The position numbers were made by a program, and so were the translations under genes. From CAZPXZ01 sp965219495 (lineage in GTDB: Bacteria > Pseudomonadota > Alphaproteobacteria > Rhodobacterales > CAZPXZ01): a stretch of 64,000 nt of DNA. Below, one piece after another: positions 54,138-63,603 of the stretch. The stretch covers positions 806,001 to 870,000 of the forward strand of contig OZ244777.1 of NCBI GenBank assembly GCA_965219495.1. The letters are read 5' to 3'. The notes beneath the pieces were generated by a model. The model ran no database searches. It saw only the letters and a list, made by a program, of their open reading frames with translations, and had not been told where the DNA came from. Position 1 is the first letter of the stretch. The number at the start of each line of letters is the position of its first letter.

Positions 54138-55115
54138 TCACGGCCTCACGGCCTTTTTCCCGAATTTTCTGCGGCCAAGTTCCTGCTCCGCCTTGTCGGA
54201 ACGGGCATGCTCTTCGACTTGCGCGGCGCCGACGGTCCAGGATTCAAGTTCATGGCGAGCGTATGCGGGAAGACGATCCCAGTATCGGCGTTCCTGAATC
54301 TTCTTGACGGAGACGTTTGCGTGTTCGGCCACACGAAGGATGTCATCCAGGCTCTCGGGGTGTTTCCGCGCGTATGTCCGCAGCGCTTCAAGATGTAGCA
54401 ATGCCGCCCCGGAAGCGCGTTGGATTGAGTTCTCCAGTGATTCGGGCAAACCCTCGCCAAGTTCCGCGTGGCGAAGGACTTCCGTCTTGCCATTCAGCCG
54501 CTGCATTCGGACAACCCATTCGTGATCCGGAAACCGGGTGTCGAACTCCTGCGCTAATTCCTCCAGGTTGTGGATCCCGACCGGATCTGCGCCCTCGATC
54601 AGGAAAGCGCATTTCGCCGTGAACTCCGCTGCTTTTTCCGAGCGCACAGCCGCCATGTAGTTGGATTCCCGCCCTCGCAACAACGCAAATGCGGCCTCGC
54701 GAATCGCATCCCGTACCGCTGCGGACGCCCAGTTCATTTGTCGAACGAATTTCTTATTGTCCAACCGAACGTCGCTTCTCCTCGGCCGCTCCCAATTCCC
54801 GGCAAGCACCATACCGTCCCGCGCAATCGCGAATGCAAGCGAACCGGCGAATTTTACTGATTGCGCCAATTGATCCGGATCAAGTGCAAAGACATTCACA
54901 TTCGCGATCAAAGGCAATCGCTTGCGAACTGACTTCTCCATCCTGTGAGGAGCCAGCACCGCCAAATCCCAGTTGCTGTTCGTCTGCGCAATCCCTCGTG
55001 CGCGAGAGCCAAACAAGACCACCGCTTGTACGGGCGGAATGCTCGACATGATACGCTCTGTGGCCGACTGAATTTCTGTGCGCGTAACGAGAAGACACCA
55101 TCTATCTCCCACCAT
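54138..55115 (-). CDS. Nucleotidyltransferase-HEPN-type fusion, paralogue B (degenerate active site)
   Basis: 325 aa, same architecture as paralogue A and alignable throughout (VQAVVLFGSRARGIAQ, LAVLAPHRMEKSVRKRLP, SEKAAEFTAKCAFLIEGADP). The first metal Asp is replaced: NSNWDLAVL instead of GSDWDLAVL. The RX4H-like RQYESH of A is QEFDTR here. So B probably lacks both nucleotide transfer and any HEPN RNase activity, yet remains an open frame, which suggests a kept structural or regulatory role. The C-terminal 20 residues are Lys/Arg-rich and unlike A. Confidence 0.65.
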   Translation of the reverse strand: MVGDRWCLLVTRTEIQSATERIMSSIPPVQAVVLFGSRARGIAQTNSNWDLAVLAPHRMEKSVRKRLPLIANVNVFALDPDQLAQSVKFAGSLAFAIARDGMVLAGNWERPRRSDVRLDNKKFVRQMNWASAAVRDAIREAAFALLRGRESNYMAAVRSEKAAEFTAKCAFLIEGADPVGIHNLEELAQEFDTRFPDHEWVVRMQRLNGKTEVLRHAELGEGLPESLENSIQRASGAALLHLEALRTYARKHPESLDDILRVAEHANVSVKKIQERRYWDRLPAYARHELESWTVGAAQVEEHARSDKAEQELGRRKFGKKAVRP

Positions 55116-55564
55116 TCAAAGGGAAAAGGGGAAACGATTGCGGGACAGGACGATCCGCAACGATAGCAGCCGCTTTGAAGGAATCGGAAAATTGCGCATG
55201 CGCTATGCACAACACGCCATTGCCTCCCTACGAGCGACGACAAGCACGAACTCGCGGCATCTACACTTTGGCAGGTCGAATCTCTGACGGCGCCGATTGC
55301 CCTTGATGCGATGCGCTGCATGTTCGAATCAAACAGGCGGAACGCGCAACTTGCTCCGTCCTTGGACGCGGGTCTGGATCGAGAATTTGGGCCCGCGATA
55401 CTTGCGCGGACGGCGAAATACCGGCGATTGGAAGCCCCTCGGGATACGGCCAACGAAGCGAACCCCGGAATGGGATGCGGAGAAAACTCCAGCTGAGTTC
55501 CGGCGCCGCCGAAACCCTGCTCGGCCAATCCATGTATTGCTTTCCGGCAACGTAATCCAAAGAC
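55116..55564. other. Intergenic between paralogue B and tRNA-Pro
   Basis: About 450 bases without a supported gene; frames here read into tRNA sequence and are not coding. Confidence 0.5.
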
Positions 55565-55641
55565 TGGTCGGAGTGACTGGATTCGAACCAGCGACTTCTG
55601 CCTCCCAAAGGCAGCGCTCTGCCAAACTGAGCTACACTCCG
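55565..55641 (-). tRNA. tRNA-Pro (anticodon UGG)
   Basis: 77 nt including an encoded CCA. Acceptor CGGAGTG pairs with CACTCCG, discriminator A. D-arm with AGCTCAGTTTGGCAGAGC, anticodon stem CTGCC/GGCAG around a TTTGGGA loop (TGG anticodon), and T-arm GCTGGTTCGAATCCAGT. Stands at the left edge of the pseudogene-rich tract 55.7-62.1 kb; tRNA genes often serve as island attachment sites, but no repeated 3' end was found in the window. Confidence 0.95.
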
Positions 55642-55751
55642 ATTTGCGCCGAAAACCGGACACGCTTGCCCCACGGTTCGAAAAGTGTACCGATTGGCAT
55701 CCGGTTCGCAAACAGGTCAGCCGGCGCAATCCAACGGAGGTCCGACCGCCG

Positions 55752-56880
55752 TCACACCGAAAACGTCTTCTTTCTCTTGCTTCCCTTACAGGCGATCGGA
55801 TCGTTGTGCTCGTCCAGCTGAAAAGTGAGCAGTCGCCCGCGATGCCAGCCGATCACGTCATCGGTGTAGAGTTGCTCCGAGTCCTCCGAGTCGGGCTCTA
55901 CGAACGGATCGATCCGCTCGCACGGCGACTCGTCCGCCGACATCAGCCTGCAACTCATCTGACGCGTGTTGTCCCGCCTTCGTCCCCGCCCGAACTCCGC
56001 CGCGTAGGCGAGCGACGCTTCATACGATGTCCAGCGGCGTCTCCGCAGCCCCGGTTCCTCGCGGGAGAGCGTTCCCATTGCCGTCAGCCATCCGGGTCCG
56101 ATGCGCCGCCCGACATGGAGGCCAAAATACCGGCCATGCGGGTCCAGGATCTTGCTCTCCCCGTAGTAGAGGGTGAACCAGAACCGGTAGAATCCTCCCA
56201 TCCGCCAGTCGCCGGTGATCGCCTGCTCTGCGCCGAGCCGAACCCACAGGCTCGACGCGTACGGGTCGCCGCTGCTCCAGCGCCGTTCCGCGCCCAGGTG
56301 CTCCCGGCCCGCGCCGCGTACCCGAGGCGCGGGCCGGCCGACAGGCTTGCCCAGCTCCGGTTATACTCGCTCGCACCAAGGGCCGTGTTGCGGGCCACCG
56401 ATCCCCGCATCTCGATGTAGGTTTGCTTGTTCTCGGTAATCGGCCTGCACCAACGAAGCTGCATTCCAGTCCGCCCAATCCAGACGCGGACGGGCCGCTC
56501 GTTCAGCCGCAACGACAGACGCGAGCCGAACAGCGGCACCTCGACGGTCTCGCGCTCCGGCGCGTTGTTCACGTTTTCGTCGTACCAGAATCCCAAGTCG
56601 AGATCGATTTGAAGGCGCTTGCGTGTGCGGATTTACTCCAGATACTGTTCCACGTTTGACCGGACTACCGGCGGCAGGAACTTCCTGCGCCTCATCGCCC
56701 GGAAGACGGATTCGGCCTCGCCGTCCCGCCCGAGCGCAAACAACGCCAGCGCGTAATCGAGCTGAAACCGCTCGACCTCGGGCCGGCTCTCCGCCAGTTG
56801 ACCAAGAATTTGCGCCGCTTCCGCCGGTTCACCGCACCGACCCTCATCACCTTCCATAAGATCCTGTCGTTCCTGCCGGA
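55752..56880 (-). pseudogene. Slam-like (DUF560) outer-membrane barrel protein, decayed
   Basis: Reads as a surface lipoprotein assembly modifier relic: a TPR-like helical end (EAAQILGQLAESRPEVERFQ, LDYALALFALGRDGEAESVF, 56633-56857), an in-frame TAA after NVEQYLE, then barrel strands LDLGFWYDENVNNAPER and TGMQLRWCRPITENKQTYIE (to about 56300), a frameshift, and GGFYRFWFTLYYGESKILDP, GRYFGLHVGRRIGPGWLTAM and RRWTSYEASLAYAAEFGRG down to 55752. The first TPRs and signal peptide are missing. Slam proteins move lipoproteins to the cell surface in Gram-negatives. Confidence 0.6.
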
Positions 56881-57179
56881 AGACACCGCTGTATTTCCGT
56901 CTATTTCGTCACGGTTTTACCGGATTCAGCCGTTCCAAAATTTGTGAGGGCGAGTTTGATTTAATTCGGGATTCGAATTGATCTCAGTCCACGCCTCACT
57001 GCCGAGTGATGCATACCATCCTTCGCCTGCTATCCACGCCAGTTCCTTCTTTCCGAGTAGCAGGGTGTGCCGCCAAGCTGTCATGGGACGCAATTTCGCC
57101 ACCGAAAAAATTCACGTAATCCGGGAAATCTCCGCTTCTCTGAAACGACGTAACCTTAAAATTTTCCACGAAATAATGT
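56881..57179. other. Intergenic, no gene seen
   Basis: About 300 bases, AT-richer than its surroundings, between two decayed genes. No feature recognised. Confidence 0.45.
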
Positions 57180-57677
57180 GAAATACAGCACCGGCAAACA
57201 ACACAGCATGCATCCGAGCGTCCGCATACGTCAGCCCCGCTGCCAGCAACGATCCGGCAGGCAACCGTCCCGGCCGCACTCTGCTTCAAGCCAATCCCGA
57301 ACACGCCGCCAGAAAAAGTCTGCGCGCTCCGACAGCCGGAAGGCCTCCCGGCAATCCCCCTCGGACCGTCCGCGCGAACCGTCCTCCACAACCGGCGCCG
57401 CAAACACGTTCCGCCAAATACGAAACCGCATCGCGAAAACCGCAAGACCGCGTATCCATCACAAGGTCGATCGCGCCGCCGCCGGAACCCGCCAAACGGT
57501 CGAAAACTTCGCGCCGTTGAGGCACGGGATCGAACCCGACCGCTTCCAGCGCGGCCGGTCCAACTCGTCCGGGCGGTAGCCGAGCGAAACCGTAACACCC
57601 GCAAGCGGAAGATTCCGAACCGACGACGCCACAGAACGCCAGCCGTCACCCGAATCAATCTGCATCTCTTCCCTCAC
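57180..57677 (-). pseudogene. Plasmid-type primase/TOPRIM protein (DUF3991) N-terminal relic
   Basis: Across frames: LPLAGVTVSLGYRPDELDRP and RWKRSGS (57459-57677), then FDRLAGSGGGAIDLVMDTRS and CGFRDAVSYLAERV (57286-57525), then WRRVRDWLEAECGRDGCLPD and LTYADARMHAVLFAG. This order (zinc-finger-like N-terminus, G-rich GGGAIDLV, WLxxxRGL helix) matches DUF3991/TOPRIM proteins carried by plasmids and conjugative elements. At least two frameshifts; the TOPRIM core is missing. Confidence 0.5.
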
Positions 57678-58036
57678 GTAAACACCCCGGTCCGAACAGT
57701 CCGGAATTCCGGTCAGAAAATTCTGCCGGGAAGAGAAAACCCCGAAAGATGGGTCATTTTTTGAAAAGAATTACTGGTCCATTTTCGATGAGTTCTGACA
57801 CGGATTAGGACCGCCCGGTCGACGCGGTCTGCGGCATGGCGAGGGGGCACGTTTCTGATATGGCAAGACAGAATCACGAAAGGGCAAGCAGTTCTGCAAC
57901 GTGACTCTGCCCGAGATGGGCAATTCGTGACAAAGCCGGGTGAGAGCTCTGGGTTTTGTCAGGATACACCCAACATGCTGGAATTGAGAGGGCTCCCCAC
58001 CACAAGCTGTGGTATCTTGGAGTTGAGGAAAATCGC
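57678..58036. other. Intergenic before ISKra4-like remnant
   Basis: About 360 bases without a supported gene; may include one end of the following element, but no inverted repeat could be fixed. Confidence 0.4.
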
Positions 58037-58056
58037 TTCAAGAAAGGAGCACTCGC

Positions 58057-59439
58057 ATGTCGATTTTACCGTTTCCCTCCGACGCGTCCACAGTGGATCA
58101 CGCGCTCACTGGTTCGGCGATTTCACGGTTCCCGGAATTGGAGAAGATCATCGAAGGCTTCACCGGCTCCACCGCCGCTCTCCTCGCTTCCGGGCTTGCG
58201 GGGACGGATTTCGAGCGCTTTGAACGGCAGGCGTCGGCGCTATCTCGCGAGGTTTTGGGTGGCCTGCTGAAGTTCGGGATCAAGCAGCTGGATGATTGCG
58301 CCGGGTCGCTGACGCGGAATGGCAAGAACTTCACCCGGGTCGAGGCGACATCGCATACGGTGATGACCTCGGCGGGACCGGTGACGTATTCGCGGTCTCG
58401 CTCCCGTGGCGCGGGCGAGGCATCGATTGTGCCGGTGGATGAGAAGCCGGGGCTTGCCGCCGGGTAATTCACGCCACTTGCGGCGCGGCAGGCTCTGTTC
58501 CTGATGAGCCACAACACGGCCCGGGACTGCGTGTCGCTGTACGGCGAACTTGGCGTCGAGGGGGCGTCGGTGGCAGCCTTCAGCGGCGGACCACGGCGGC
58601 GGCGGAGCAATAGGAGTCGAGCGCCGGGCAGGGGCTCGCGGAGATTCGCGGGAGCGAGGCGATTCCCGCCGAGGTCGCCGCCGTCTGCATTTCGCTCGAT
58701 GGGGTCATGGTGCCGATGCTGCCGGAAGATAGGGAAGACAAGAAAACCCATTACCGGGAAGCGTCCTGTGGCACCGTGTCCTACTTTGACGATCAAGGCG
58801 AGCGGTTGAAGACCTTGTATTTCGGGCACATGCCTGAGCGGCGGAAGTTCACCCTCGAGGCGCAACTCGCGGCCGAGGTCGCCGCCCTTGCCGAGCGCCG
58901 CCGACAACTGGACCTTCCTTTCGACGCTGGCGCCGGGAGATTTGCAACTGATCGACTACTGGCACGCGTGCCAGCACCTCAAATGCGTTGCCGATCATGC
59001 CTTCGGCGGCGGCCCTGCTGCCGCCGAGACGTGGTTCCAAAAGTATCGGGGCATTCTGCGCGACGACGAGGACGGCGTGGAAAGGGTGATCCGCGCCATC
59101 CACTACCGGCATGCCGCCAACGGCAAGTCCGTCGCCGAGCTCGAACGCGAGCTGAAATTCTTCTGCAAACATCGTCGCCGAATGCGGTACGCCATGCTCC
59201 AGGCGAACCACCTGCCGATCGGCTCCGGCGTCGTCGAGAGCGCATGTCGAACCCTCGTCAGCGAGCGCATGAAAAAGTCTGGTCAACGCTGGGGAATGGC
59301 CGGCGGACAGGCGGTGTTGACGTTGCGCGCGTTGGTGAAATCCGGTCGCTTCGACGTCGCCCGGAAGACCATCGCCGCTCAATGGATAACGTCGGCAAAT
59401 GACAATGGAACCCGCGGGAAGAAAAGCGCAGCGCTTTGA
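58057..59439 (+). pseudogene. ISKra4-like transposase, one nonsense codon and two frameshifts
   Basis: Starts MSILPFPSDASTVDHAL after a good AAAGGAGC site. A conserved helical N-terminus follows, an in-frame TAA at 58465, LMSHNTARDCVSLYGELG, then in a second frame VCISLDGVMVPMLPEDREDK and SYFDDQGERLKTLYFGHMPE, and in a third frame QLIDYWHACQHLKCVADHAF, YRGILRDDEDGVERVIRAIH, RRMRYAMLQANHLPIGSGVV with ESACRTLVSERMKKSGQRW. SLDGV, DYWHA and GSGVVESACR are the DDE-core landmarks of this transposase type. Inactive. Confidence 0.6.
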
Positions 59440-59827
59440 GCCGGAAAACCACCTATTACAACGAAAAACCCCCAATATGGTTGTTCCAATTTCTTTTCCA
59501 TGCGAGACTCGCACCCTGGCGAAGGGCGACTTCGGTGCCACCGCCCCCCAGGACTGGAAGGGGAGACCCTTGAGGGACTGCCGCTTCGCCAACCGTCCGG
59601 CCCGAAGGGAGACGCCAACCCACACCTATTTCGGCCTGGGACGAGTCCACGAACGAGTCGTTTTCTCTTATGCGGGGACCGGACGGGAGCTCCGAGTAGT
59701 CGCGGCGGGACATTCTGGCCAATAATTCGTACCGTGAAATCCGTGCCTTGTGCGGAGTTCTCGAAACACGCTGTGTAGCATCCAAAAATCATGTAGAAAG
59801 TTCCATGCTAAAAGCGGATATCAGGGC
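59440..59827. other. Intergenic, no gene seen
   Basis: About 390 bases between the transposase relic and the abiEi relic. Open frames on both strands have no recognisable content. Confidence 0.4.
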
Positions 59828-60268
59828 ATGGTTCACGATCAGCGATCACCCCTGTCAAGCTATGTCAGCGGTCTGCTCTCCTCGGGCCGGACGGTCTTCA
59901 CCGCCGAGGAGGCCGAGCAAGCGCTCGGCGGGGATTCTATGTCTTCGTCCCACCGCAATTTGCGTCTTGGGGGGCGCCGCCACCGGCTTGGTATCTCGAC
60001 TCGCTCATGCGACATGAGGACCAAACCTACACGGCGGGCTTCTCAAGGCCGCGGAGTTGCACGGTGCGACGCATCAGGCCGTCATGGAGTTTCAAGTCAT
60101 CTCGGCCAAGCGTCTTCCAAAGATCCGCGCCGGCCGCAACCTGATCGTATTCTACTTCCGCAAGGACATGGAAGCGGTGACGGCGGGGATCGAGGACCGT
60201 AAGACCGATGCCGACACGATGAAGATTTCGTCGGCCGCGCTGACGGCTCTCGATCTGCCGCGCTATCC

Positions 60269-60271
60269 TTA
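60269..60271. repeat. 3-bp target duplication TTA of the IS5-family element (left)
   Basis: TTA here and at 61234-61236, matching the TNA targets of several IS5 subgroups. Confidence 0.55.
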
Positions 60272-61233
60272 GAGTTTGACCTAAAACTATTGAGTGGCTT
60301 CGACATGTGGTATTTTCCATACAGCTTAAACACGAAATATGGAGAGCACCCATGCCCTGGAATGAAACCACTCGCGCTGAGTATAAGCGCCCCTCGTCTC
60401 GTTACGAGTCGGATTTGACGGATGCGGAATGGTCACTGTTGGACCCCCATCTTCCGGAACCGGCATCGACCGGTCGTCCCCGCACCACGGACCTTCGGGA
60501 AGTCTTGAACGCGATCCTGTAGATGGCCAGCACAGGTTGCCAATGGCGCGCCTTACCCAAGGATTTTCCACCGTTTACGACGGTTCAGAACTATTTCTAC
60601 GGCTGGTCGAGAGGGGGACGGATGGAGGTCATTCTGGCGTCGCTTCGGCGGGCGGCGCGCCTCGATGCGGGACGCGCGGAAGAGCCAACGGCGGGTGCGA
60701 TTGATAGCCAGAGCGCCAAGACCACCGAGAGCGGAGGACCGCGCGGTTACGACGCCGGCAAGAAGGTGAAGGGCCGCAAGCGCCACCTTGTGGTGGATAC
60801 GGAAGGGAACCCTCTGACGGTGCAGATTCATGCGGCGAGCATTCAGGATCGGGACGGCGCGCCGGACGTGTTGGAAGAGGCGGTCGCGTGCTGCCCGACA
60901 TTGCAGGCGTTGTTCGCGGATGGGGGCTACTCGGGGCCGAAACTTGCGGCGTCCCTGTGCGACCGCAGCCTGGATCTGGATCTCATCATCGTTTCCAAGC
61001 CCCCGGGAAGCAAGGGTTTTGCGGTTCTCCCCCGCCGCTGGGTGGTGGAACGGACTCTTGCCTGGCTGAACCGCTGCCGACGATTGGCCAAGGCCTTCGA
61101 GCGAACCATCGAGAGCGCCAAGGCGTGGGTGCTATGGGCTGCGGTGCGGCTCTTGGTTCGTCGCCTCGGGCGGCGCGTAAGTGCCTGTGCAACAATGGGT
61201 TAAATGGACTTGCTAAAGTTTTGATTCAGACAC
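60272..61233 (+). mobile_element. IS5-family insertion sequence (962 bp)
   Basis: Ends carry imperfect inverted repeats: left GAGTTTGACCTAAAACTAT against right (reverse complement) GTGTCTGAATCAAAACTTT, about 13 of 19 identical. TTA repeats flank it. Size and a single transposase gene fit short IS5 subgroups. It interrupts abiEi; removing it plus one TTA rejoins the antitoxin frame, apart from a TAG codon at the junction. Confidence 0.7.
60352..61203 (+). pseudogene. IS5-family transposase with an in-frame TAG
   Basis: MPWNETTRAEYKRPSSRYES, LTDAEWSLLDPHLPE, DLREVLNAIL, TAG at 60520-60522, then MASTGCQWRALPKDFPPFTT. The DDE parts follow: AIDSQSAKTTESGGPRGYDA (first Asp), KGRKRHLVVDTEGNPLTVQI, LQALFADGGYSGPKLAASL (second Asp) and RRWVVERTLAWLNRCRRLAK (Glu). 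Both halves share one frame; the stop replaces the usual Tyr of NAILYM. About 284 codons in all. Without readthrough the catalytic part is not made from the normal start. Confidence 0.75.
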
Positions 61234-61545
61234 TTAGGCGTCCGGGGGCATGGACAATGTTGCCACGGTCCTCTCCAACCGCAGACACAAGATCGATCCC
61301 GAGCAACTCGCCGCCCTTTCGGCGCTTGTGGAGCGACCGGTCGTGCAGCGTCTCGGGCATCTGCTAGAGCGTCTCCGCTATGACGCCCTGACGGGGCCGA
61401 TGCTGGAGGCGTTGCAGGAGCGGGGATTGCTACCCTGGACCGAGCTCGACCGGCAGGAGGCACGGGACCCGGACTTCGCGCCTGAACTTCGGGAGCGCGA
61501 TCCCCGACGGCGGGTCATCGTGCGGCGCGTGCCGGAGTTCGACGA

Positions 61546-62090
61546 ATGATCCCGGCAAAAAATATTGTCGCCTGGGGCAATGTCGTTCCCTGGGCCGACC
61601 AACGACAGGTCGAGCAGGACCTCATCATCAGCCGCGCTCTGGTCGAGATATTCTCGGACGAAATGCTGCGCGACGCGCTGCGGTTTCGCGGCGGAACGGC
61701 GCTCAACAAGCTGCACTTCCCGGCGTCGCTGCGCTATTCAGAGGATATCGACCCGGTCCGCACTTCCACTGGTCCGATAGGTCCGATCCTCGGTCAGCTG
61801 CGTGTCGTCTTGGAACCGTCGCTGGGGCAAGCGCAGTTCGATCAGAGCCCTGTCGCGCCGAAGATTCGCTTCCGGGCCGGAGCCGAGGACGGCAGAGTCA
61901 TGCCGGTCCGGTCGAAGATTGAGATCAACACCCGCGATATCGGAACATTCGATGCGCCGGCGGCCTTGCCGCTTGAAATCGCGAATCCCTGGTTCTCCAA
62001 TGAGGCGGCCATTCCGACATTCTCCCGCGAGGAAATGCTGGCGACCAAGCTGCGTAGCGCCTTTCCTCGGACTTTGTTCGGGCATACACC
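61546..62090 (+). pseudogene. abiEii: AbiEii-type nucleotidyltransferase toxin, 3' truncated
   Basis: ATG overlaps the abiEi stop (ATGA at 61546-61549), as in intact AbiE operons. VEQDLIISRALVEIFSDEML, RFRGGTALNKLHFPASLRYS and EDIDPVRT carry the GG loop and the D-x-D of the polymerase-beta-like fold; KIEINTRDIGTFDAPAALPL and FSREEMLATKLRSAF follow. Similarity stops near residue 175 where the helical C-terminal half should begin. The frame then runs antisense through the DUF192 gene, so about 40% of the toxin is lost. Confidence 0.7.
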
Positions 62091-62169
62091 GGCGCCGAAG
62101 TCCGATAATCCGCCTCTGCGACGCCCGCTCGCCTGCCGAGAGTTGAACCGGGCCGCAATTGTTCATCGA

Positions 62170-62661
62170 CTATTCTCGGGAACTGGGCAGAGCTTGATGA
62201 ATTATTCTCGTTCCAGCATTTATCCCGTAGCGCTCCGCGAGCCCCGCGGAAATCTCAAGCACCGCGCCCACGGGTCCGTCCGAAGACATGCTGGTGCGGC
62301 TCAGCGGGACTGCGTGCGGCTCGACCCGGTGCACCGTGCCATCCGGCCGAACAAAAATGATATCCAGAGGGATGAACGTATTGTACATCCAGAAGTAAAC
62401 CTCTCTCGGAGACTCGTACAAGAACAGCATCCCATGGTCTTCCTTCAGGCTCCTCCGTCCCGAAAGCCCGCGCGACCTTTCAGATTCATCGTCGGCGATT
62501 TCGACAAGAAACACCCGGTCTCCGCGGTCTCCCCGGACGATGAGTCTCTCCAAGACCGTTTCCGGCAAGGCCCTGCTGGAGATGCCGAACGTCGCGACAA
62601 GAATGAAAATAGCCCACACGGCCTTTTGAAACAGCGGACTCCGAAGTCGGTCATCGCTCAT
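62170..62661 (-). CDS. DUF192 family exported protein
   Basis: 163 aa. N-terminal hydrophobic segment FQKAVWAIFILVATFGIS as signal or anchor, then the DUF192 core: VEIADDESERSRGLSGRRSL, HGMLFLYESPREVYFWMYNT, FIPLDIIFVRPDGTVHRVEP and GAVLEISAGLAERYGINAGT. FWM.NT.IPLD is the family signature; function is not established. Intact, although it bounds a decayed tract. Divergent from ubiG. Confidence 0.9.
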   Translation of the reverse strand: MSDDRLRSPLFQKAVWAIFILVATFGISSRALPETVLERLIVRGDRGDRVFLVEIADDESERSRGLSGRRSLKEDHGMLFLYESPREVYFWMYNTFIPLDIIFVRPDGTVHRVEPHAVPLSRTSMSSDGPVGAVLEISAGLAERYGINAGTRIIHQALPSSRE

Positions 62662-62820
62662 TGATATACGTCCCGCCCTATCACTTCCCGCACTGGAGCG
62701 ACTCGTAATTGGTATCGGCCCGAAATTATTGTAGCAATATGCGATGTGGGTTGCGCCGGTCCGGGTCCGCCCCGATGTTGGAAGGGTTGCCCTTGCGCCA
62801 AGCAGTTTGAGTTCTTCGCC

Positions 62821-63603
62821 ATGACAACATCAATGCGCTCAAGGCATGCGAAAGGCAGCGTCGACCCCAAGGAAATGGCGCGATTCAAAGAACTGTATGA
62901 CACCTGGTGGAATCCAGACGGAGAATATGCCGCCTTGCATCGCATGAATCCCGCCCGGCTCGATTTCATTCTCGAACACGTTTCGGCGAACTTTGGTTAC
63001 GACCTCCGCAATCGTGATGCACTCCGGGGGCTCAGGGTCCTCGACGTTGGATGCGGCGGAGGCTTGCTTGCGGAACCGGTGGCCCGCCTGGGAGCCGAAG
63101 TATCTGGCATCGACCCTGTTGTCGAGAATATCACGACAGCGAAACGACACGCAGAACAGTCCGGGCTCTCCATCGACTATCGCGCAACCGCCGTCGAGAG
63201 TTTGGGGATTCCCGACAATCCTTACGATGCCGTGCTCTGCATGGATGTCATTGAGCACGTACGTGAACCGGAGGAATTCCTGTGTGTCTTGGCCAAACTC
63301 GTGTCGCCTGGCGGTGTCCTAGCAATCTCGACGATCAGCCGAACGCCAAAAAGTTATGCGCTCGCGATTCTCGGTGCGGAACGCGTGCTTCGCTGGGTTC
63401 CTCGTGGAACGCACAATTGGCGAAAATTCGTGAGACCGAATGAACTCCGCCGCATGGCAATCAATGCAGGGCTGAGGCCCGTAGCGACAGCGGGCATTGT
63501 ATTCGACCCGATCCGATACCAGTGGCGACTTCACGAACACAAGACCGATGTCAATTATGCGTTTGCAGCAATTGGCGAGGCGGTTGAACGCAACGATTCT
63601 TGA
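62821..63603 (+). CDS. ubiG: Ubiquinone biosynthesis O-methyltransferase
   Basis: 260 aa, class I SAM-dependent enzyme catalysing both O-methylations of ubiquinone synthesis. Start ATG at 62821 (MTTSMRSRHAKGSVDPKEMA); a longer frame is open from 62746. KELYDTWWNPDGEYAALHRM and NPARLDF are the UbiG entry motif; SAM-binding VLDVGCGGGLLAEPVARLGA and GIDPVVENI follow, then VLCMDVIEHVREPEEFL, ISTISRTPKSYALAILGAE, PRGTHNWRKFVRPNEL and VFDPIRYQW. Typical length and complete. Its 3' end overlaps the C-terminus of the converging TraG relic by 53 bases. Confidence 0.93.
   Translation: MTTSMRSRHAKGSVDPKEMARFKELYDTWWNPDGEYAALHRMNPARLDFILEHVSANFGYDLRNRDALRGLRVLDVGCGGGLLAEPVARLGAEVSGIDPVVENITTAKRHAEQSGLSIDYRATAVESLGIPDNPYDAVLCMDVIEHVREPEEFLCVLAKLVSPGGVLAISTISRTPKSYALAILGAERVLRWVPRGTHNWRKFVRPNELRRMAINAGLRPVATAGIVFDPIRYQWRLHEHKTDVNYAFAAIGEAVERNDS

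Larger units (their letters stand above)
59828..61549 (+). pseudogene. abiEi: AbiEi-type antitoxin, split by IS5-family element
   Basis: Upstream part: LSSYVSGLLSSGRTVFTAEE and AEQAL, an internal deletion, GFYVFVPPQFASWGAPPPAW and YLDSLMRHEDQTY in a second frame, then HGATHQAVMEFQVISAKRLP and KIRAGRNLIVFYFRKDMEAV to 60268. Downstream of the element the same protein resumes: ASGGMDNVATVLSNRRHKID (from 61237) to the TGA at 61549. AbiEi is a winged-helix repressor and antitoxin in the type IV AbiE system. The insertion at 60272-61233, a TAG codon at the junction, a deletion and a frameshift make it non-functional. Confidence 0.7.

Noticed and set aside
54908..55729. 273-aa frame spanning the tRNA-Pro gene
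   Set aside because: Passes through the tRNA in antisense and into the nucleotidyltransferase gene in the wrong frame.
42409..60522. In-frame TAG codons in several genes (methyltransferase 42411, nuclease 44305, IS5 transposase 60520, abiEi junction) as a sign of TAG recoding
   Set aside because: Intact genes such as mreB, mreD, dctP and the DUF502 gene end with TAG, and the broken genes also carry frameshifts or TAA stops. Ordinary pseudogene decay explains it.
62091..62664. Extension of the abiEii frame to 372 aa
   Set aside because: The last 190 codons read antisense through the DUF192 gene and show no toxin similarity.
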